A DNA stretch of 6,124 bases from an uncultured Clostridia bacterium (GCA_937934385.1 CALGZV010000411.1:1-6124); one strand, 5' to 3'; positions 1-4,916 are shown, numbered from the stretch's first letter. The notes: generated by a model not told the origin, from the sequence alone. A program made the numbers and translations.

Positions 1-380
1 TTTTATTGTATAGTATTACGCGTTAATTAGAACAATGGAATCACCGCTTTCGCAATAAAATAGAAACATACGTAATGCTTTATTTAGCATTTAATGAGAT
101 CGGCTGTATATTTTTGTGTTTTTTAATACGGTTAATTTTATTTGATTACTACGATAAATGATTTTTTAGTTTATTAAAATATGCAGTGTTTTTATTTCTT
201 TAATGTTATTGCCTGATACCACTATAATGTAAGTCAGGATATTTGTCAATACACATTTTTGGTTTTATTTTTAAAAAATAAATTTTAATGATTTTGGTGC
301 AGAATTATAAATAATTTAATAATTTAAAGCATATATTATGTAAGAAATGGCGGTAAAATCCCCAAAAATAAACAATTTAG

Positions 381-428
381 TGCAAAATATTGTATTATTG
401 TGTAAAATTAATTTTAAAAATGTAAACT
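381..428 (+). repeat. Three octamers (TGYAAAMT) at 20-bp spacing upstream of a promoter
   Basis: TGCAAAAT (381-388), TGTAAAAT (401-408) and TGTAAACT (421-428) recur with an exact 20-bp step. A weaker half-match, TGTATTAT, sits midway at 391-398. Two helical turns would put the three copies on nearly the same face of the DNA. The last copy ends 7 bp before the -35 hexamer of the promoter at 436-463. The part from about 410 to 430 would also fall where an UP element contacts RNA polymerase alpha subunits. The repeat is seen directly. A role as a tandem activator or repressor site is inference, and in such AT-rich DNA chance is a real alternative. Confidence 0.35.
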
Positions 429-435
429 TTGGTCG

Positions 436-463
436 TTGATTTTTTTTTGAAATTTGGTATAAT
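436..463 (+). promoter_or_regulatory. Sigma-A-type promoter with extended -10 for the five-gene operon
   Basis: The -35 is TTGATT (436-441) and the -10 is a perfect TATAAT (458-463), with a 16-bp spacer. A TG dinucleotide at 455-456, one base before the -10, makes it an extended -10 element. The predicted transcription start is near 470, giving a leader of about 80 nt before the ATG at 552. The AT-rich DNA directly upstream could act as an UP element. No other promoter this good is visible before the operon. Confidence 0.75.
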
Positions 464-470
464 AAAGGTG

Positions 471-507
471 GGTATCGTTAAGCGGCATGTAAATACCGTT
501 TGCGATA
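471..507 (+). promoter_or_regulatory. 5' leader with two mutually exclusive small hairpins
   Basis: GGTAT (471-475) and TTA (478-480) can pair with TAA-ATACC (490-497), giving an 8-bp stem with a 2-nt bulge and a 9-nt loop. Alternatively TATCG (473-477) can pair with CGATA (503-507), with CGG (483-485) pairing inside to CCG (496-498). The two foldings share bases and cannot coexist. The element starts right at the predicted transcript end and lies about 30 nt before the ribosome site at 538-544. It matches no riboswitch class I recognise. It may be only a 5' stabilising hairpin or chance pairing. Confidence 0.25.
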
Positions 508-551
508 TAAAATTTAAATATAACACAATTTTTCATTAAGGAGGTTTATAA

Positions 552-950
552 ATGAAAAAGTTATTTGCAATTTTATTATGCTTTATTATGATATTTTCAC
601 TTTTTGCTTGCGGAGCCAAGGTAAAAACTGTTGAAGATTATCTGAAAGATAAAGATGTTCAGTCACAGATGGACACTCTTAAAGAAACAATGAAGAACTC
701 AGGAATAGATATGGAGGTAAAAGCAGAGGGTAATAAACTCATCTATTCTTATAAGTATTCTGATCAGATCGATGAAGAAAATTTATCTGCTGTAAAGGAA
801 AATCTTGAGTCCGGTCTTGAAATTCAGGCATCTGTTTTTGACGGTATTTTAAAGACGCTTAAGGATGAAATGAAGATCAGTGATCCGTCTATATCTGTAA
901 GATATCTCAATGCTGACGGCAGTGAGATTTTAACCAAAGAATATAAATAA
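552..950 (+). CDS. Small DUF4854-like lipoprotein
   Basis: This 132-residue exported lipoprotein is predicted to be anchored on the outer face of the cytoplasmic membrane. Residues 1-20 form a lipoprotein signal: a KK start, a hydrophobic core, and the lipobox LFAC with the lipid-accepting cysteine at C20, followed by G-A-K. The mature part of about 112 residues is charged and mostly helical in appearance around residues 26-52 and 74-110. It ends in a short beta-like stretch (SISVRYLNADGSEILTKEY). This shape fits the DUF4854 family of clostridial lipoproteins, whose function is unknown to me. The start is firm: AAGGAGG at 538-544 lies 7 nt before the ATG. It is the first gene of the operon, directly behind the promoter at 436-463. 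Sampled lines have about one third GC, lower than the genes that follow, so it may have a different history. Confidence 0.85.
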   Translation: MKKLFAILLCFIMIFSLFACGAKVKTVEDYLKDKDVQSQMDTLKETMKNSGIDMEVKAEGNKLIYSYKYSDQIDEENLSAVKENLESGLEIQASVFDGILKTLKDEMKISDPSISVRYLNADGSEILTKEYK

Positions 951-961
951 CAGATACGCAT

Positions 962-1405
962 ATGATTTGTAAAGCATGCGGTGCCGAAAACGGCGACGGA
1001 TATAAGTTTTGCAGTAAATGCGGCGCTCCTCTTGCGAGCGCCGGAAATACTGCTCCCGTACATAATACGAATAGTAATAATTATGGCGGCGGATATGTGA
1101 ATCAATCCGTACAGAGGACGTACGGAACTTTTGCGCCTGCACAGCGCGGTGACAAAGCTTTTTTGTGGGGAGATGTTTCCACAGTATTCGGATTTGTCTG
1201 CTCGATCGTTGGGTTCTTTTGGTTTTGGCTCATTCTGTGTCCTGTCGGACTTGCTGCTTCAATTTACGGTTTTTACCGTAAAAGGATGCAGAAGCTTGCC
1301 GCGGCGGGAATCGTTATTTCTGCTATAAGTATACTCATTAAAATAGGATATATTTTGTCGGTTAACAATTTGCTTCCGCTGTGGCTTATCGGCGGAGCGT
1401 TTTGA
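962..1405 (+). CDS. Zinc-ribbon membrane protein (DUF4190-like C-terminal part)
   Basis: This 147-residue protein has an N-terminal zinc ribbon with CxxC pairs at C3/C6 and C17/C20, which should bind one zinc ion in the cytoplasm. A polar, Asn/Gly/Tyr-rich linker runs from about 25 to 62. One long or two short membrane segments cover about 72-104, and a further segment covers about 111-134. The pattern 'FGFVCSIVGFFWF ... GLAASIYGF(Y/K/R-rich turn) ... AAAGIVISAISILI' resembles the two-helix DUF4190-type fold often attached to zinc ribbons in Firmicutes; that assignment is moderate. The start is set by the zinc ribbon, which begins at residue 3. No Shine-Dalgarno sequence is visible before it, and the gene begins only 11 nt after the lipoprotein stop, so translation is probably coupled. 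Function is unknown; a membrane-associated adaptor or sensor is a guess. Confidence 0.85.
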   Translation: MICKACGAENGDGYKFCSKCGAPLASAGNTAPVHNTNSNNYGGGYVNQSVQRTYGTFAPAQRGDKAFLWGDVSTVFGFVCSIVGFFWFWLILCPVGLAASIYGFYRKRMQKLAAAGIVISAISILIKIGYILSVNNLLPLWLIGGAF

Positions 1406-1432
1406 TAAAATTACAGATTATGGAGGTATATA

Positions 1433-1894
1433 ATGATCTGCAACAACTGCCGTCATCAGATTGATGACAATTCAAAATTTTGTCCCGATTGCGGTGCGCC
1501 TATTGAGGCACCGGCTCAGAATCCTCCGCAGCAGACCACGGTATATAATCAGACACAGAACGGTCAGAATATATACGGTCAGCCCGCGTATTCCGCACCT
1601 CCACCCCCACCGCCGGTAAATCAAACGCCGTATCTTATCTGGGCAATTCTCGTTACAATATTTTGTTTTCTTCCGCTCGGAATCCCGGCTATCGTATATG
1701 CGGCAAAGATAAACTCGGCACTTTCCGCAGGGAACTATCAGCTTGCAGTTGATTCGGCAAAGAAGTCAAAGATGTTCTCAATAATCGGTGCATGTATCGG
1801 CGCTGCTCTTATTATCATCTGGATTGTTGCTGTTGTTTGTATCGGTGTAGGTATCGGTATGTCAGATTACGGCTCCTACTACAGTTACTATTGA
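1433..1894 (+). CDS. Zinc-ribbon CD225/dispanin-family membrane protein
   Basis: This is a 153-residue protein. Residues 3-20 form a zinc ribbon with the same cysteine spacing as the preceding gene (C3, C6, C17, C20). Residues 24-65 are a Gln/Asn/Pro linker with a run of six prolines (56-61). Residues about 66-138 match the CD225/dispanin domain: a first hydrophobic segment (LIWAILVTIFCFLPLGIPAI), a conserved amphipathic loop (VYAAKINSALSAGNYQLAVDSAKKSKMFS), and a second transmembrane segment (117-141). The tail is Tyr/Ser-rich. CD225 is the domain of eukaryotic IFITM proteins, which stiffen membranes and block viral fusion; the role of bacterial members is not established. The start is firm: GGAGG (1422-1426) lies 6 nt before the ATG, 27 nt after the preceding stop. 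The stop codon overlaps the next start by one base, tying the two proteins together. Confidence 0.9.
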   Translation: MICNNCRHQIDDNSKFCPDCGAPIEAPAQNPPQQTTVYNQTQNGQNIYGQPAYSAPPPPPPVNQTPYLIWAILVTIFCFLPLGIPAIVYAAKINSALSAGNYQLAVDSAKKSKMFSIIGACIGAALIIIWIVAVVCIGVGIGMSDYGSYYSYY

Positions 1895-2319
1895 TGTACG
1901 GCACCGGAAAGGGATTTATCCGACGTTTGGCCGCCGCATTCCTGATTCTTGCGGCGGTCATTTTACTTATTGTTTTGTATATATATGCAGAATCAAGGTG
2001 CGGAATAAGTATACCGTGCCCGATATACTGTTTTACCGGGCTTTACTGTCCGGGGTGCGGTTCGGGAAGAGCGTTTCATGAGTTTTACCGCGGACATATC
2101 GTTGCTGCATTCCGTCAGAATCCGATGTTTGTGATTCTCGCTCCTGCTGCAGTGCTGTATTTTACCGCGAGGCTGATTGATTATGTTATTTCCGGCAGAA
2201 ATCGTATTGACAAATATATACCGGATAAACTGCTTATTGGAATATTTGTTATTCTGATAATATTCGGGGTGATTCGTAATATTCCGACAGATGTTTTTTA
2301 CTGTCTGAGACCTGTATAA
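1894..2319 (+). CDS. DUF2752 family membrane protein
   Basis: This 141-residue integral membrane protein has hydrophobic segments at about 11-31, 77-97 and 113-129. The family signature is clear: CPIYCFTGLYCPGCGSGRAF (residues 42-61) followed by a Gly-His...AFRQNP stretch (67-77), and near the end an R-N-I-P...L-R-P motif. DUF2752 has no established biochemical role. The cysteines C36, C42, C46, C52 and C55 cluster between the first and second helices, which suggests a metal or disulfide site there (inference). I chose the ATG at 1894 because it overlaps the upstream stop (TGATG, 1892-1896) and leaves the usual short N-terminus. The same frame stays open back to an ATG at 1792, but the extra 34 residues lie inside the CD225 gene, are Cys/Tyr/Arg-rich and look non-coding. 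There is no Shine-Dalgarno sequence, so initiation is probably by coupling. Confidence 0.88.
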   Translation: MYGTGKGFIRRLAAAFLILAAVILLIVLYIYAESRCGISIPCPIYCFTGLYCPGCGSGRAFHEFYRGHIVAAFRQNPMFVILAPAAVLYFTARLIDYVISGRNRIDKYIPDKLLIGIFVILIIFGVIRNIPTDVFYCLRPV

Positions 2320-2350
2320 ATTTATAGATATAAAAAGGAGCATTTTTATT

Positions 2351-2731
2351 ATGTCACGTTATTCAAATACTTTTGAAACAAATCTTCTTCCGGGTGAGAT
2401 AGACAGCGTGGTACGCGCATATCTTGAATCTGAAAAATTTGAGTATATTAATTATAAAGGTGAAAATGTCTGGAAAAAGGGAGAGGGATTCTTTACATAT
2501 CCTCAGTATATAAAAGTAAGCGCCGTTAACGGCTCTCTTACTGTTGAGGCTTTTCTTAAATATCCCATACTTCCTGCGGTCAGCGTCGGAGAGATCGGGC
2601 TTAAGGGATTTGTGGCATTCCCTGTAAAGGCAAAGCTCAAAGACCGTGTTTCCCAGCTTGAATACAGACTTCAGAATGCCGCTCACGAAAAGTACAGGGC
2701 ATCTCAGCAGCCGTCATCTGACGAAGCCTGA
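2351..2731 (+). CDS. Uncharacterised 126-residue soluble protein, last gene of the operon
   Basis: I cannot assign a named family with certainty. There is no signal peptide and no full-length transmembrane helix. The N-terminal part (about 14-32) looks helical (EIDSVVRAYLESEKF). The middle is beta-rich and aromatic (about 33-70, with W41-KKGEGFF-TYPQYIKVS). A hydrophobic Gly/Pro stretch follows (71-92: YPILPAVSVGEIGLKGFVAF), then a helix with coiled-coil character (94-111: KAKLKDRVSQLEYRLQNA) and a polar tail. From memory, similar sequences in Clostridia occur beside or fused to zinc-ribbon proteins with a 'VGE(I/M)G(L)xGF...LKxRVxxLE' core. I could not verify this here. AAGGAG (2335-2340) lies 10 nt before the ATG, and the gene begins 31 nt after the DUF2752 stop. 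It may be a cytosolic partner of the membrane proteins. Confidence 0.8.
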   Translation: MSRYSNTFETNLLPGEIDSVVRAYLESEKFEYINYKGENVWKKGEGFFTYPQYIKVSAVNGSLTVEAFLKYPILPAVSVGEIGLKGFVAFPVKAKLKDRVSQLEYRLQNAAHEKYRASQQPSSDEA

Positions 2732-2826
2732 CATGCTTCGGATTAATTCTATGTCCGTACTGATCGCTTTTTATAATCGATAATCGCTTGTTGCGTATAG
2801 AAAATGTACAATAAATTTTTCAGATT

Positions 2827-2867
2827 AAAGCACGAAGCTGCATCTATAATGCAGCTTCGTGCTTTTT
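2827..2867 (+). terminator. Strong Rho-independent terminator between converging operons
   Basis: A perfect 15-bp stem, AGCACGAAGCTGCAT (2829-2843) with ATGCAGCTTCGTGCT (2849-2863), is extendable to 17 bp with flanking A/T pairs. It closes a 5-nt loop and runs into five T residues (2863-2867). It stands 96 bp after the last + strand gene and 80 bp after the stop of the GGGtGRT gene on the - strand. On the - strand the tract after the stem is TTTAAT, which is weaker, so it may act in both directions but best on the + side. No other hairpin of this quality lies in 2732-2946. Confidence 0.93.
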
Positions 2868-2946
2868 CTGTATAATATTCTGTAGTTTCAGCAATAATCA
2901 GCTATTTGGGAATCGTTTGCAAAGTCTTGAATTTTATGGTGTTCTG

Positions 2947-3954
2947 TTATTTCATTGCTCCGGCAACGGCGACGGCGCAGGCTACGGTAGCTCCGACCAT
3001 CGGGTTGTTGCCCATTCCGATAAGTCCCATCATTTCAACATGTGCCGGAACCGATGAAGAACCTGCAAACTGCGCGTCTGAATGCATGCGTCCCATAGAA
3101 TCGGTGAGTCCGTATGACGCCGGACCTGCCGCGACGTTATCGGGATGCAGGGTTCTTCCGGTTCCTCCGCCCGATGCGACAGAAAAATATTTTTTTCCGT
3201 TTTCCGCCGCCCATTTTTTATATTGACCTGCTACAAGATGCTGAAAGCGTGTAGGATTTGTCGAATTTCCCGTTATTGATACGTCTACTTTTTCAAGACG
3301 CATTATTGCAACTCCTTCGGAAACGCTGTCGGCGCCGTAACAGCGTACGTTTGCACGCTCACTGTCGGAGTATTGCTTTTCTCCGACAATATTTATGCTT
3401 TCCGAAGAAAAATCAAATGCTGTCTGAACATATGTGAAGCCGCAGATACGCGATATTATTAGTGCGGCGTCTTTTCCAAGTCCGCAGAGTATTACACGCA
3501 GAGGATTTTTTCTTACTTTGTTTGCGGTACGGGCAATGCCTATAGCGCCCTCAGCTGCTGCAAAGGACTCGTGACCTGCGAGGAAGCAGAAGCATCCGGT
3601 TTCCTCACGCAGCAGCATGGCACCGAGATTTCCGTGTCCGGTACCGACTTCACGGTGTCCGGCTACCGATCCGGGGACGCAGAAGGCCTGAAGTCCTTCT
3701 CCGATCGCTTCCGCCGCCTCTGCGGCGCTGTGCGATCCTTTTTTTATTGCTACCGCACATCCGAGAGTATATGCCCATGCGGCATTTTCAAAGGCGATCG
3801 GCTGCACGTTTTTTACGATATCCCACGCATGTATGCCTTTGCTTTCGCATATATCCCGCGCGTCTGCAAGTCCGTTTATTCCGTATTTTTTCAGACAGTT
3901 TTCAATTCCCGCTGCTCTGCGCTCGATTCCCTCAAAGGTTATATTATCTGTCAC
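2947..3954 (-). CDS. GGGtGRT protein
   Basis: This is a 335-residue protein of the family named after its GGGtGRT motif, seen here as SVASGGGTGRTLHPDN with GGGTGRT at residues 262-268. The length is about that usual for the family. Other conserved-looking blocks are the Gly/His-rich GHREVGTGHGNLGAML (99-114), the GCFCFLAGHESFAAAEGAIGIA stretch (120-141), RVILCGLGKDAALI (153-166) and the C-terminal AHVEMMGLIGMGNNPMVGAT (304-323). Ten cysteines are present, including C121 and C123. The protein appears soluble. No reaction is established for the family to my knowledge. The start codon is GTG, placed by AAAGGAA (3963-3969) 8 nt upstream. It follows the Fe-S scaffold gene by 33 nt in one operon, which suggests a role in making, holding or using an iron-sulfur cluster (inference). 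Confidence 0.92.
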   Translation of the reverse strand: MTDNITFEGIERRAAGIENCLKKYGINGLADARDICESKGIHAWDIVKNVQPIAFENAAWAYTLGCAVAIKKGSHSAAEAAEAIGEGLQAFCVPGSVAGHREVGTGHGNLGAMLLREETGCFCFLAGHESFAAAEGAIGIARTANKVRKNPLRVILCGLGKDAALIISRICGFTYVQTAFDFSSESINIVGEKQYSDSERANVRCYGADSVSEGVAIMRLEKVDVSITGNSTNPTRFQHLVAGQYKKWAAENGKKYFSVASGGGTGRTLHPDNVAAGPASYGLTDSMGRMHSDAQFAGSSSVPAHVEMMGLIGMGNNPMVGATVACAVAVAGAMK

Positions 3955-3987
3955 TTGCGTTATTCCTTTCTTTTTTACGGTAATTTT

Positions 3988-4689
3988 TTATTCTTTGCGC
4001 GGGTCTATGTGTTTGACCGCGTCGTCATATCTGCCGTATGATCGTATATTGTCTGTATATGCATCGACCGGAGCTTTTCCGCTCTTGAGCTGATCGAGCA
4101 TTCTGCCGAGATCAAGAAATTTATATCCGATCACTTCATTGTTTTCATCGAGTCCGAGAGCAATTATATATCCCTCGGCAAGATCAAGATACCGGACTCC
4201 CTTTTCTTTTGTGGCAAATGCCGTTCCGACCTGCGAGCGCAGACCTTTACCGAGATCGTCAAGCGATGCGCCTATCGGAAGTCCGCCTTCGGAGAACGCT
4301 GTCTGCGAGCGTCCGTATACGAGCTGGAGGAATATTTCTCGCATGGCTACGTTTATTGCATCGCATACAAGATCGGTGTTAAGCGCTTCAACGAGAGTTT
4401 TGCCCTGCAATATTTCGGCTGCCATAGCGGCGGAATGAGTCATTCCGGAGCATCCGACTGTCTCGACCAGTGCTTCTTCGATTATACCGTCTTTTACATT
4501 CAGTGTCAGCTTACATGCGCCCTGCTGCGGTGCGCACCCTCCGACGCCGTGTGACAGACCGTTTATATCGCGAATGTCATATGCCTTTACCCACCGTCCC
4601 TCTTCGGGAATCGGAGCCGGACCGTGATGCGGACCTTTTGCTACGGCACACATACTGTTTATTTTTTCTGAAAATACTTTTTCACTCAT
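3988..4689 (-). CDS. NifU/IscU-like iron-sulfur cluster assembly scaffold protein
   Basis: This 233-residue protein has a core at about 33-125 that resembles the IscU/NifU N-terminal fold: GGCAPQQGACKLTLNVKDGII (51-70), then ETVGCSGMTHSAAMAAEILQGKTLVEAL (77-103), matching the 'strand, GC-turn, helix, GKxLxEA' layout of IscU. IscU proteins assemble [2Fe-2S] clusters for transfer to apo-proteins. Visible cysteines are C14, C52, C59, C80 and C109. C80 lines up with the second IscU ligand cysteine, but the first ligand (the Cys-Gly-Asp motif) and the third (His-Cys) are not in their classical places. The protein carries about 100 further C-terminal residues (YGRSQTAFSEGGLPIG... and a second small alpha/beta part) absent from IscU. 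It is the first gene of the - strand operon with the GGGtGRT gene. The ribosome site is AAAGG (4703-4707), at a rather long 13-nt distance. No clear promoter hexamers were found upstream. Confidence 0.88.
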   Translation of the reverse strand: MSEKVFSEKINSMCAVAKGPHHGPAPIPEEGRWVKAYDIRDINGLSHGVGGCAPQQGACKLTLNVKDGIIEEALVETVGCSGMTHSAAMAAEILQGKTLVEALNTDLVCDAINVAMREIFLQLVYGRSQTAFSEGGLPIGASLDDLGKGLRSQVGTAFATKEKGVRYLDLAEGYIIALGLDENNEVIGYKFLDLGRMLDQLKSGKAPVDAYTDNIRSYGRYDDAVKHIDPRKE

Positions 4690-4753
4690 AACCGATTACA
4701 TACCTTTCAAATACTTTTATATATTTATTTCCAATAAAAGCGATAGTTATGTA

Positions 4754-4771
4754 ATCATTAAATAAAATGAT
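4754..4771. repeat. Short inverted repeat in the divergent spacer
   Basis: ATCATT (4754-4759) and AATGAT (4766-4771) form a 6-bp inverted repeat with a 6-bp AT-only centre. It lies 65 bp upstream of the Fe-S scaffold start codon and about 54 bp upstream of the tex -35. It could be a dimeric regulator site for the - strand operon, whose promoter I cannot place, but the low sequence complexity makes chance likely. Confidence 0.2.
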
Positions 4772-4824
4772 ATTTTAGTTGCATTTTCCGGATATGATGA
4801 CTCTGCCTTTACCGATGGATTTCA

Positions 4825-4853
4825 TTGACAGCTTCATATATTTATGATATTAT
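4825..4853 (+). promoter_or_regulatory. Near-consensus sigma-A promoter of tex
   Basis: TTGACA (4825-4830) is a perfect -35. After exactly 17 bp comes TATTAT (4848-4853), one mismatch from the -10 consensus. The predicted transcript starts near 4860 and leaves a leader of about 57 nt before the tex ATG at 4917. This is a textbook housekeeping promoter and fits a constitutively expressed gene. Confidence 0.8.
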
Positions 4854-4860
4854 ATTTATA

Positions 4861-4884
4861 GCTTCGCACTGTGTTTTTCGAAGC
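4861..4884 (+). promoter_or_regulatory. Hairpin at the predicted 5' end of the tex transcript
   Basis: GCTTCG (4861-4866) is complementary to CGAAGC (4879-4884) across a 12-nt loop that includes five T residues. It begins within a base or two of the predicted transcription start, a place where a stem can protect mRNA from 5' decay. The stem has only 6 bp and no T run follows it, so an attenuator is unlikely. Confidence 0.3.
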
Positions 4885-4916
4885 ATTATTACTGATATTG
4901 AGAACAGGACGGCATT

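Larger units (their letters stand above)
1..551. other. AT-rich non-coding region upstream of the lipoprotein operon
   Basis: No open reading frame of useful length with a ribosome site was found on either strand. The composition is strongly AT-rich, with long A and T runs, and clearly differs from the coding DNA on its right. The stretch from about 380 to 551 holds the promoter region and leader of the downstream operon, listed separately. The left part (1-380) holds only weak signals: a 6-bp inverted repeat (AATGCT at 74-79 with AGCATT at 86-91), and a TATAAT at 223-228 flanked by CCTGA/TCAGG arms. I see no tRNA, recognisable riboswitch, IS end or CRISPR repeat. Whatever gene lies to the left ends outside the window. 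Confidence 0.75.

Noticed and set aside
74..91. AATGCT/AGCATT hairpin as a terminator of an upstream gene
   Set aside because: The 6-bp AT-rich stem has no following T run, so it is too weak to call.
1792..1893. In-frame N-terminal extension of the DUF2752 protein from an ATG at 1792
   Set aside because: The 34 extra residues overlap the CD225 gene, are Cys/Tyr/Arg-rich shadow sequence and have no ribosome site. The ATG at 1894 gives the normal family N-terminus and a stop-start overlap.
1993..2343. Minus-strand frames opposite the DUF2752 gene and the 126-residue gene (1993-2343, 2363-2686)
   Set aside because: They are antisense shadows without ribosome sites or family resemblance, while the + strand genes have both or are coupled.
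2762..2790. Repeated ATCGCTT with an ATCGAT palindrome in the spacer after the operon
   Set aside because: The copies are very short and overlap simple AT-rich sequence, with no stem-loop or promoter context; best read as chance.
2871..2876. TATAAT directly after the terminator as a possible promoter
   Set aside because: No -35 element lies at 16-18 bp upstream, where the terminator arm sits, and no + strand gene follows.
2906..3226. Plus-strand frame of 106 codons at the 3' end of the GGGtGRT gene
   Set aside because: It mirrors the conserved GGGTGRT and GLIGMGNN regions on the other strand, has no ribosome site and matches no family.
3571..4093. Open frames on the + strand within the GGGtGRT and scaffold genes (3571-4041, 3747-3983, 3833-4093)
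   Set aside because: They are antisense to two well-recognised genes, lack ribosome sites and encode low-complexity Phe/Arg/Ser-rich products.
4690..4702. ATG-TAA minimal start-stop upstream of the scaffold gene on the - strand
   Set aside because: The only ribosome site (AAAGG) is one base before that ATG, too close to serve it; it is most likely chance.
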